DNA from: Teichococcus vastitatis
GTDB taxonomy: Bacteria; Pseudomonadota; Alphaproteobacteria; Acetobacterales; Acetobacteraceae
NCBI RefSeq assembly: GCF_003604215.1
Contig: NZ_QXGS01000024.1
Coordinates: 1-40,956 of the forward strand
DNA length: 40,956 nt
Direction of reading: 5' to 3'
The translations under genes were made by a program, and so were the position numbers. Below the pieces are notes generated by a model that ran no database searches, was not told where the DNA came from, and was given only the letters and a program-made list of their open reading frames with translations. Below, piece after piece: positions 26,272 to 33,104 of the stretch (position 1 is the first letter of the stretch; the number at the start of each line of letters is the position of its first letter).

Positions 26272-27870
26272 TTATGGCTTCTCCAGGTTCCAGAACAGCA
26301 TCACCGGCGCCTGCAGCATGCCCGACACATTGGCGCGGCGGGCATAGGGCTGGTCGTATTGGCCCAGCACGCGATAGGGCTGCACCTCGGCCAGGCGCCG
26401 GTGCAGTGCCTCCGTCGCCTGCTGGCGGGCCGCGTCATCCGGCGCGTCCACCACGGCGCCGCGCAGCCGCTCGGCTTCCTCGTCGCAGGGCCAGCCGGCC
26501 CAGGACTTGCCGCCGCAGGCCATGTTGGTGCCGATATTGGTGACCGGCGACTGCATGGTGGCGCCCGAGGCGGTGGTGACGAACAGGTTCCAGCCGCCTT
26601 CCGCCACCGTGCCACGGTTCTGCTGCCGCGTCGTCACCGTGCCCCAGTCGGCGAATTGCAGGTCGATGTTGAAGCCGATCTTCTTCAGCGACTCGGCGGC
26701 GACCTCGGCCATCCGACCGATCGGCGCGATGTCGTAGGTGGAGTTCAGCACCAGGCGCTCGCCCTTGTAGCCGCTCTCGGCCAGCAGGCGCCGGGCGGTC
26801 TCCAGGTCGGGCTTCGCATAGGCCGACGTGCCCGCCTCGGTGCCGTTCGGGCCGCCGCAGACGAAATAGGATTCGCAGCGCTTCCACCATTGCTCGTCGC
26901 CATAGCCGGCGGCCAGGAAATCGCCCTGGTCGGTGGCATAAGCCAGGGCCAGCCGGGCGCGCGGGTCGTTGAAGGGCGGGTGCAAGTGGTTGGGGCGCAG
27001 CATGACCTGGTTGGCCAGGCTGGCGAAGCGCTCCACCTTCACCTCGCGCGAGCGGCCGATCACCGGCACCAGGTCCTGGCTCGGCTGTTCCCAGATGTCG
27101 ATCTCGCCCGATTGCAGCGCCGCCGCGGCGGTGGCGGGATCGGGCATGATGATCCATTCGACGCGGTCGAGCTTCACCACGCGGCCGCCCGCCAGCCCGT
27201 CGGCCGGCTCGTCGCGCGGCACGTAATCCGGGTTGCGGTCATAGACCACGCGGGCGCCGCTGCGCCATTCGGCGCGGTTGAAGCGGAACGGGCCGCTGCC
27301 GACCGCCTCCGTCACCGGCCGCATCGGGTCGGTGTTGGCGTCGCTTTCCCGCATGATCACCGGGATCTGGCCGACCGCCGAGCCGAGCGCGAAAGGCAGC
27401 ATGGACATCGGCCGCTTCAGCCGGATGACGAAGCTGTCCTCATCCACCGCCTCCATCCCGGCGGCATATTCCGCGACCTTGCCGCCCACCGTGTCGCGCG
27501 CCATCCAGCGCCGCAATGAGGCGATCACGTCCTGGCTGCGCACCTTCTGCCCGTCATGGAACTTCAGGCCCGGGCGCAGGTGGAACTGCCAGCTGAGCCC
27601 ATCCTCGGCGGTGGAGAAGCGGTCCACCATCTGCGGGTGCGGCTGCAGCTTCGAGTCCCAGGCGAACAGCGTCTCGTAGATCATCAGCCCGTGCATGCGG
27701 GTGATCACGATGGAGGCGAAAACCGGGTCCAGCGTCTTCAGGTCGGCATGCGGGGCGACGCGCAGCACCCGCTGCGGCGCCGGCTGCGCCTCGGCCGCCG
27801 GCGGTGCCAGCGGCGCGAGGCCGCACAGAACGGTGGCCAGCAGCAGCCAGCGGCGCGGGGCGGTGATCAT
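26272..27870 (-). CDS. ABC transporter substrate-binding protein, family 5 (peptide/opine type)
   Basis: 532 residues from ATG 27870. A signal peptide (about 1-29, ending AEAQ) is followed by the SBP family-5 start LRVAPHADLKTLDPVFAS, and then by FHDGQKVRSQDVIASLRRW and DPMRPVTEAVGSGPFRF. Such periplasmic proteins bind oligopeptides, opines or similar compounds. No permease or ATPase genes lie near, so it is an orphan that may use a transporter encoded elsewhere. It overlaps the serine hydrolase by 4 bases (ATGA), so hydrolase and uptake are coupled. A link to D-amino-acid peptides is inferred from that neighbour. Confidence 0.92.
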   Translation of the reverse strand: MITAPRRWLLLATVLCGLAPLAPPAAEAQPAPQRVLRVAPHADLKTLDPVFASIVITRMHGLMIYETLFAWDSKLQPHPQMVDRFSTAEDGLSWQFHLRPGLKFHDGQKVRSQDVIASLRRWMARDTVGGKVAEYAAGMEAVDEDSFVIRLKRPMSMLPFALGSAVGQIPVIMRESDANTDPMRPVTEAVGSGPFRFNRAEWRSGARVVYDRNPDYVPRDEPADGLAGGRVVKLDRVEWIIMPDPATAAAALQSGEIDIWEQPSQDLVPVIGRSREVKVERFASLANQVMLRPNHLHPPFNDPRARLALAYATDQGDFLAAGYGDEQWWKRCESYFVCGGPNGTEAGTSAYAKPDLETARRLLAESGYKGERLVLNSTYDIAPIGRMAEVAAESLKKIGFNIDLQFADWGTVTTRQQNRGTVAEGGWNLFVTTASGATMQSPVTNIGTNMACGGKSWAGWPCDEEAERLRGAVVDAPDDAARQQATEALHRRLAEVQPYRVLGQYDQPYARRANVSGMLQAPVMLFWNLEKP

Positions 27871-29366
27871 CGGGCATCTCCTTCGTGGCGGTGGAAGCGC
27901 AGGATGCGGGCGCGGTGGCCGGCTAGGCGCAGCGTGTCGCCCTCCAGCCAGAGGCAGGGGCGATGCCGCCAGGGGCCGTGCGACAGCGCGGCCAAGGCGC
28001 GGGCGCCGGGCAGCGGCGTCAGGGTGGTCTCGGTGCCCAGGCCGCCATTCCCGCCGAAGCGGGCGGTGCCACCGGTGCGCAGGACGATGGTGGCGCCGGT
28101 GGCCGCATCCCGCCACGTGCCGTGCAGCCTCGGGTCCAGCGGCAGCCCGGCCGGCACCGGCAGCAGGCGTCGCTTCACGCCGCCGATGCGGCCCTCCAGC
28201 GCGCCATCCGGCGCCGCGTGCAGCCGCATCTCCAGATAGGCCGGCAGCGAGCGGAAGCCGCCGGCGCCATCCTCCACCAGGGCCTCGTGCCCGCCCATGA
28301 CGCCGATCGCGCCCGGCGTCAGCTCCGCCCAGAACGGGCCGTCCTCCTCGGCGTAGAGGCCAACAGGATTGGCGGCGGGACGCGGCATCGGCGCGCCCAG
28401 CAGCGCCGCCAGCACCCGCAGCGCCGGCCACAGCGCTTCGTCTTCCCGGTTGCTCAGCAGCACCACGCCGAGCCCGTGCTCCGGCGCCAGCAGCAGGTGG
28501 TTGCGATAGCCGGGCAGCGAGCCGCCATGCGCCAGCAGCCGGGTGCCGCCCAGCATGGTTTCCACCAGGCCGAGCCGGTAGGCGGAGGCGGTGCCATCGG
28601 TGAAGCCGCGCGGCGCGGCGAGGCGTTCCAGCATTCCGTCCAGCGGCCCGCGCCCGGCCAGCAGCGCCGCGCCCCAGCGCGCCAGCGCCCCGGCGCTGCC
28701 GGCCAGCCCGCCCGAGGCGGAGAAATGCAGGCCGTAGCGCCCGCGCCGCCAGGCGGCGCCGTCCTGCCAGTAGCCGGTGGCGAGGCCCGGCACCGCCTCC
28801 GACTCGTCCAGCGGAAAGCGGATCGGCAGGTCGAGCGGGTCCAGCAGGCGGTGGCGCAGCGTCGCGCCGTAATCGGGCAGGATGCGCTGCGCCAAGCGCC
28901 AGCCGGTGTTGGAATAGGCCATCTCCGTGCCCGGGGCGGCGCACAGGGCGGGCACGCCCCGCAGCGCCGCGAAGATCTCCTCCGGCGACAGGGAGGCGGT
29001 GAAGGGCACGCCGCGCTGCCACAGCCATTCCATGACGTCCGGGATGCCGCCCGTCATGTCGAGGGCGCGGCCGAGCGGCACGGCGCCGATGGATGGCGCC
29101 AGCCCCTCCACCAGCGCGCCCAGCGGCGCCTCCAGCGCCGTGCCGCGCAGCAGCAGGGTGGCGGCCAGGAAATGCTTGCTGATGGAGGCGAAGCGGCTGG
29201 GCGTCGCCGCGGTGAAGGGCAGGCGGTGCTCCAGGCTGGCGAAGCCGCCCGCGGCGCCGCCGCGCGGACCCGCCGCATCGAACACCAGGATGGCGCCGCC
29301 CGGCCCGCCATCCCATTCGGCGGCGATGCGTTCGGCGAGGGCGGTGGCGCGGGTCCAGTCAGGCAT
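27867..29366 (-). CDS. Serine hydrolase, D-aminopeptidase-like
   Basis: 499 residues. The N-terminal penicillin-binding-like domain has S61-I-S-K64, Y151-S-N153 and H280-G-G. Two C-terminal beta-rich domains follow (about 345-499). This three-domain form and the length of about 500-520 match the D-aminopeptidase (DAP) of Ochrobactrum, which releases D-amino acids from peptides. No signal peptide is visible, so it is probably cytoplasmic. The ATG at 29366 has no ribosome-binding site but stands directly after an 11-bp hairpin. The gene is 79 bp from the dehydratase stop and overlaps the binding-protein start by 4 bases. Confidence 0.85.
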   Translation of the reverse strand: MPDWTRATALAERIAAEWDGGPGGAILVFDAAGPRGGAAGGFASLEHRLPFTAATPSRFASISKHFLAATLLLRGTALEAPLGALVEGLAPSIGAVPLGRALDMTGGIPDVMEWLWQRGVPFTASLSPEEIFAALRGVPALCAAPGTEMAYSNTGWRLAQRILPDYGATLRHRLLDPLDLPIRFPLDESEAVPGLATGYWQDGAAWRRGRYGLHFSASGGLAGSAGALARWGAALLAGRGPLDGMLERLAAPRGFTDGTASAYRLGLVETMLGGTRLLAHGGSLPGYRNHLLLAPEHGLGVVLLSNREDEALWPALRVLAALLGAPMPRPAANPVGLYAEEDGPFWAELTPGAIGVMGGHEALVEDGAGGFRSLPAYLEMRLHAAPDGALEGRIGGVKRRLLPVPAGLPLDPRLHGTWRDAATGATIVLRTGGTARFGGNGGLGTETTLTPLPGARALAALSHGPWRHRPCLWLEGDTLRLAGHRARILRFHRHEGDAR

Positions 29367-29396
29367 CGGCGGCGTCCCGGATGGCGACGCCGCCGA
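29366..29396 (-). promoter_or_regulatory. 11-bp hairpin that ends on the first base of a start codon
   Basis: TCGGCGGCGTC (29366-29376) and GACGCCGCCGA (29386-29396) form a perfect 11-bp stem with a 9-base loop. On the minus strand the second arm runs straight into ATG, so its last base is the A of the serine hydrolase start codon, and any ribosome-binding site is inside the stem. It may terminate or attenuate the upstream CoA-transferase/dehydratase transcript, or control translation. The hairpin is certain; its role is inferred. Confidence 0.5.
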
Positions 29397-29445
29397 GCTT
29401 ACAGAAGTGCGGCGCGCGGTCGAGCCGCCACGGACCGGCCGCGCA

Positions 29446-30630
29446 TCAATCGAGCAGCGACCTGAACACCGTGTACAGCGCCGATTTCCGCTCAAAGCCG
29501 ATGCCGGGCGTGTCGTGCATCCGGACCCGGCTGTTCTCCACCGGCGTGTCGTCGGCGAAGCCGCCGAAGGGCGCGAACACCTCCGGATAGCTTTCATTGC
29601 CGCCGAGGCCGAGGCCCACCGCGATGTTGAGCGCGAATTGGTGGCCGCCATGCGGCACGCAGCGGCGCGGGCTCCAGCCGTGGTTCCCCAGCATCTCCAG
29701 CGTGCGCAGATATTCCACCAGCCCGTAGGACAGGGCGGGATCGAATTGCAGGATGTCGCGGTCGGGGCGCAGCCCGCCATGACGGATCAGGTTGCGCGCG
29801 TCCTGCATGGAGAACAGGTTCTCGCCGGTGGCGATGGGGCCGTCGTAATGCTCGGCGAGCGCGGCATGGGTGCTGTAGTCCAGCGGGTCCAGCGGTTCCT
29901 CGTACCAGCGCAGCTTGTAGGGGGCGAGGGCGGCGGCGTAGCTCAGCGCCGCATGCAGGCCGAAGCGCCCGTTGACGTCGACGCACAGGCGCGAGCCATC
30001 GCCGCCGAGCAGCGCCAGCACCGCCTCGATGCGGGCCACGTCTTCCTTCAGCGCGTCGCGCAGCGGCGTGCCGGGAGCGCCGCCGATCTTCATCTTCACC
30101 ACCGAATAGCCCATGCCGAGGTAGCGCCGCATCTCCTCGACCAGCTGCTGCACGCCCTTGCCCGGGTAATAGTAGCCGCCGGCGGCGTAGATCCAGGCAT
30201 TGTCGTCCGCCTGGCCCTGGCGGTAGCGGTCGGCCAGCAGGCGCCACAGCGGCACGCCTTCCAGCTTCGCCGCCGCGTCCCAAAGCGCCATGTCCAGCAC
30301 GCCGACGGCGACCGAGCGCTCGCCATGCCCGCCCGGCTTCTCGTTGCGCATCATGGCGGCCCAGGCACCGGCCGGGTTGAGCGTGCCCTCGGGCGTGGAG
30401 AGAAGCGCCTCCGGCGCCTCGGCCAGGCGCGGGATGAAGCGTTCGCGCAGCAGGCCGGGCTGGGCGTAGCGGCCGTTGGAGTTGAAGCCGAAGCCGGTGG
30501 CGGATCTGCCGTTCCCGTCCTCCACGGTGACGGCGACGATGCTGGCCGTCATCTTGGAGAAGTCGATATAGGCGTTGGCGATGTCGCTCGCGATCGGCGC
30601 CACGCCGTCGCGGATCTGCGTGATGCGCAT
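29446..30630 (-). CDS. tarD: D(-)-tartrate dehydratase (enolase superfamily)
   Basis: 394 residues. The start is MRITQIRDGVAPIASDIANA, and the TGFGFNSNGRYAQPGLLRER and GGHGERSVAVG blocks follow. The active-site residues of Bradyrhizobium D-tartrate dehydratase, recalled from the family, are present at a shift of five: K179 and K181 (VVKMKIGG), D218, E244, E270 and H327 (CVPHGGHQ). It dehydrates D-tartrate to enol-oxaloacetate, then oxaloacetate. It starts 3 bases after the CoA-transferase stop, so the two are co-transcribed. Soluble and Mg-dependent. The tartrate role is inferred from close family likeness, with related acid sugars as an alternative. Confidence 0.88.
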   Translation of the reverse strand: MRITQIRDGVAPIASDIANAYIDFSKMTASIVAVTVEDGNGRSATGFGFNSNGRYAQPGLLRERFIPRLAEAPEALLSTPEGTLNPAGAWAAMMRNEKPGGHGERSVAVGVLDMALWDAAAKLEGVPLWRLLADRYRQGQADDNAWIYAAGGYYYPGKGVQQLVEEMRRYLGMGYSVVKMKIGGAPGTPLRDALKEDVARIEAVLALLGGDGSRLCVDVNGRFGLHAALSYAAALAPYKLRWYEEPLDPLDYSTHAALAEHYDGPIATGENLFSMQDARNLIRHGGLRPDRDILQFDPALSYGLVEYLRTLEMLGNHGWSPRRCVPHGGHQFALNIAVGLGLGGNESYPEVFAPFGGFADDTPVENSRVRMHDTPGIGFERKSALYTVFRSLLD

Positions 30631-30633
30631 GGT

Positions 30634-31806
30634 TCAGATGGCCTTCTTGTTGCGCAGCGCGGTGATCTCCAACTCGTCGAAGCCGAATTCGCGCAGCACC
30701 TCCTCCGTGTGCTGGCCGCGTGCCGGGGTCGGGCGGCGGGACGGCTCGGCGCCGGCCAGCTGCATCGGCGGCCGCACCAGGGCGATGTCGCCGAGCTGCG
30801 GGTGCGGCACGGTCCAGGCCAGGCCCAGATGCTTCACCTGCTCGTCGGCGAACACCTGGTCCATGCTGTAGACCGGGCCGCAGGGCACGCCGGCGGCGTT
30901 GAACTTCGCGACCCAACTGGCGCCGTCATCGGTTTCCAGCTTGGCCTGGATCACCGCGTTGGTCTTGCCGCGGTTCCTGGAGCGCAGCGCATCGGTTGCG
31001 AGGTCCGGATCGGCGGCTTCCGCCTCGATGCCCAGCACCTCGACGATGCGACGCCACATCTCGCCACCGCCGCCGGCGATGTTGATGACGCCGTCGCGCG
31101 TCCGGAACAGGCCGGTCGGGATGGTGGTGGGGTGGTCGTTGCCGGCCTGCTTCGGCACCTCGCCCTTCATGGTCCAGCGGGTGGCCTGGAAGTCCATCAT
31201 CGCCACCATGGCTTCCAGGAGCGAGGTGTGCACCCAGCGGCCGCGGCCGGTCTGCTCCCGCTCCAGCAGCGCCACCAGGATGCCGATGGCGCAGTACAGC
31301 CCGGCGGTGAGATCGGCGACCGGAATGCCGGCGCGTACCGGGCCCTGGCCCGGCAGGCCGGTGACGCTCATCAGCCCGCCCATGCCCTGGGCGATCTGGT
31401 CGAAGCCCGGCCGCCCGGCATAAGGCCCGTCCTGGCCGAAGCCGGAGATCGAGCCGAGCACGATGCCGGGGTTGATCGCGGCCAGGCTGTCATAGTCGAT
31501 GCCGAGGCGGCCTTTCACGTCCGGGCGGTAATTCTCCACCACCACGTCGGCCTGCGCGACCAGGCGCTTGAAGGTGGCGAGGCCTTCCGGCGTTTTCAGG
31601 TTCAGCGTCAGGCCGCGCTTGTTGCGGTGGACGTTCTGGTAGTCCGGACCCAGCACCTCGCCGCCCAGGCCCTTGCCGGTGTCGATCGCCTCCGGTGCCT
31701 CGATCTTGATGACGTTGGCGCCCCAATCGGCCAGTTGCCGGACGCAGGTGGGGCCGGAGCGGACGCGGGTCAGGTCCAGCACGGTGAAGCGGGCGAGCGG
31801 CTGCAT
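30634..31806 (-). CDS. CaiB/BaiF family CoA-transferase
   Basis: 390 residues from ATG 31806, preceded by the strong AAGGAGG site. The family III CoA-transferase pattern is present: LDLTRVRSGPTCVRQLADWG, then PEAIDTGKG, NKRGLTLNLKTPEG and the catalytic Asp136 in GRPGFDQIAQGMGG. It moves CoA between carboxylic acids in the cytoplasm. As the first gene of a pair with the tartrate dehydratase it may activate a related hydroxy or dicarboxylic acid; its substrate is unknown. The open frame continues upstream to 31974 but the conserved start is here. An inverted repeat lies 37 bases upstream. Confidence 0.92.
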   Translation of the reverse strand: MQPLARFTVLDLTRVRSGPTCVRQLADWGANVIKIEAPEAIDTGKGLGGEVLGPDYQNVHRNKRGLTLNLKTPEGLATFKRLVAQADVVVENYRPDVKGRLGIDYDSLAAINPGIVLGSISGFGQDGPYAGRPGFDQIAQGMGGLMSVTGLPGQGPVRAGIPVADLTAGLYCAIGILVALLEREQTGRGRWVHTSLLEAMVAMMDFQATRWTMKGEVPKQAGNDHPTTIPTGLFRTRDGVINIAGGGGEMWRRIVEVLGIEAEAADPDLATDALRSRNRGKTNAVIQAKLETDDGASWVAKFNAAGVPCGPVYSMDQVFADEQVKHLGLAWTVPHPQLGDIALVRPPMQLAGAEPSRRPTPARGQHTEEVLREFGFDELEITALRNKKAI

Positions 31807-31842
31807 GGCCTGGTATTCCTCCTTCTGGCGAACCCTGAAGGC

Positions 31843-31869
31843 CCGCCGGCGGAGGTTAGTCGCCGGCGG
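31843..31869 (-). promoter_or_regulatory. 9-bp inverted repeat before the CoA-transferase operon
   Basis: CCGCCGGCG (31843-31851) and CGCCGGCGG (31861-31869) are perfectly complementary around GAGGTTAGT. It lies between the end of the unknown gene (31895) and the CoA-transferase start (31806), both on the minus strand. It may be a terminator of the first or an operator of the second; there is no T-run. Confidence 0.35.
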
Positions 31870-31894
31870 TGGGAAGGAACACCCGCCCCGTGGC

Positions 31895-32437
31895 TTATCC
31901 CATCGGGTTGTCGGACAGCCGGGCGAAGGGGCCGTACAGATCGCAAAGATCCGTGGTGGCGCTGAGCCGCGCATAGCGCAGCGGCGAGGCAGGAGAGCCC
32001 GGCTGCACCGCCAGCAATTGCTGGCCCTGCCTGTCGAGAAACAGCCGGTGGCCGTAGCTCTCGCCGCGATGGATCACAAAGGTGTCCCGCACCGAGGCGG
32101 CGCGGTCGCCCAGATCGGTGATCGCCCAGCGGCGCCAGGCCACCGCCCAGCCTTCCGGGGTGCGGTTCAGGATGCGGCGGTCGGTCTTCTCGTGCCGGGC
32201 CAGGAAGTCGCGGTGCGATTCGGTCAGCCGCTCCAACTCCTCCTGCAGCCGTGCGATCAGGGGCGACACCTTGGGCGGCGCCTGGGGCGGCACCAGGTGG
32301 ATGTCGCTGCCGCCATAGCCGGTGAAGCGGTTCTGGTTGTAGTCGGCCAGCGCCGAGGGAGCGCGGGGCCCCCGCAGCACAGGCAGTTCTGGGCCGGGCA
32401 TCGGTCGCCGGGGCGGCGGGGTCGGGGTCTTCCACAT
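31895..32437 (-). CDS. Unknown protein, 180 residues
   Basis: No family recognised. The start MWKTPTPPP (ATG 32437) has GGAGG 11 bases upstream; more upstream codons are open but not protein-like. After a Pro-rich, probably disordered N-terminus (1-50), a helix of about 30 residues (SPLIARLQEELERLTESHRD) is followed by a compact domain with WAVAWRRWAITDLGDRAAS and SYGHRLFLDRQGQQLLA. No signal peptide or membrane helix is present. It is followed by the inverted repeat at 31843 and preceded by the copper operon; no operon link is clear. The natural-looking amino-acid pattern supports a real gene. Confidence 0.6.
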   Translation of the reverse strand: MWKTPTPPPRRPMPGPELPVLRGPRAPSALADYNQNRFTGYGGSDIHLVPPQAPPKVSPLIARLQEELERLTESHRDFLARHEKTDRRILNRTPEGWAVAWRRWAITDLGDRAASVRDTFVIHRGESYGHRLFLDRQGQQLLAVQPGSPASPLRYARLSATTDLCDLYGPFARLSDNPMG

Positions 32438-32511
32438 CGGGCTCAGGGCCTCCGCATCTTGCTCGGCGCGGAGGCTGCCAGAGCCTAGTGAAGGAAGAAT
32501 GAAGCGCCCGG

Positions 32512-32718
32512 TCAACCCTGCGCCACGGTGTAGCCTTCTTCCTCCACCAGCGTCGCGACGCGCGGGCGCGGCAGGATGGTGGTGGCGCTGACCGTGCCGG
32601 CGTCGAGGTCCACCGCAACCTCCGCCTGCGGGTCCTCGGCCTTGATCGCCTCGGTCACGGCCCGGACGCAGTGGGCGCAATCCATGCCCTCGACCTTCAA
32701 CAACATGCTCTCGCTCAT
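32512..32718 (-). CDS. copZ: Copper chaperone CopZ-like HMA protein
   Basis: 68 residues with one heavy-metal-associated domain and the copper motif MDCAHC (Cys14 and Cys17). It binds Cu(I) and hands it to CopA or CueR in the cytoplasm. The ATG overlaps the cueR stop (ATGA), so all three copper genes are coupled. It is the last gene of the operon. The ferredoxin-like pattern (EGYTVAQ tail) is typical. Confidence 0.93.
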   Translation of the reverse strand: MSESMLLKVEGMDCAHCVRAVTEAIKAEDPQAEVAVDLDAGTVSATTILPRPRVATLVEEEGYTVAQG

Positions 32719-33104
32719 GGGTTCTTCTCCAGCTCGTTCAGGATGGGACAATCGGGGCGGCCATCGCCGTGGCAATGCGCCGCCAGGTGGCGCAGCGAAT
32801 GCGCCATGGCCTGCATGGCCTCGGCCTTGGCTTCCAGCGCCGCAACATGGTCGAGGGCGATGCGCCGCACATCGGCGCTGGCGCGGTTGCGGTCGCGCCA
32901 CAGCGCCAGCAGGCGGCGCACATCGTCCAGAGGGAAGGCCAGCGCCCGCGCATGCCGGATGAAACGCAGCACCGCGAGATCGGCTTCGGCATAATCGCGA
33001 TAGCCATTCTCCAGCCGGCGGGCGGTGACCAGCCCCTGCGTCTCGTAATGCCGGATCATCTTGGCGCTGAGGCCGGAGCGCCGTGCCGCCTCGCTGATGT
33101 TCAT
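32715..33104 (-). CDS. cueR: MerR-family copper sensor CueR
   Basis: 129 residues. The N-terminal MerR helix-turn-helix (MNISEAARRSGLSAKMIRHY) precedes a dimerisation helix and the metal loop. The Cu(I) ligands are Cys111 and Cys119 in CHGDGRPDCP, the C-x7-C of CueR, and a Ser (76, in RASADVRR) stands where CueR, not the zinc or lead sensors, has one. It activates the copA promoter when bound to Cu(I). Its position inside the copA transcript, overlapping copA and copZ by 4 bases each, makes it autoregulated. Confidence 0.95.
   Translation of the reverse strand: MNISEAARRSGLSAKMIRHYETQGLVTARRLENGYRDYAEADLAVLRFIRHARALAFPLDDVRRLLALWRDRNRASADVRRIALDHVAALEAKAEAMQAMAHSLRHLAAHCHGDGRPDCPILNELEKNP

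Noticed and set aside
27867-29780. Upstream extension of the serine hydrolase frame into the dehydratase gene
   Set aside because: Residues before the ATG at 29366 are the wrong-frame shadow of the tartrate dehydratase.
28927-31965. Very long plus-strand open frame opposite the tartrate/CoA-transferase cluster
   Set aside because: It is antisense to four well-recognised minus-strand genes and reads as Arg/Gly/His-rich low-complexity protein, as expected from GC-rich third positions.
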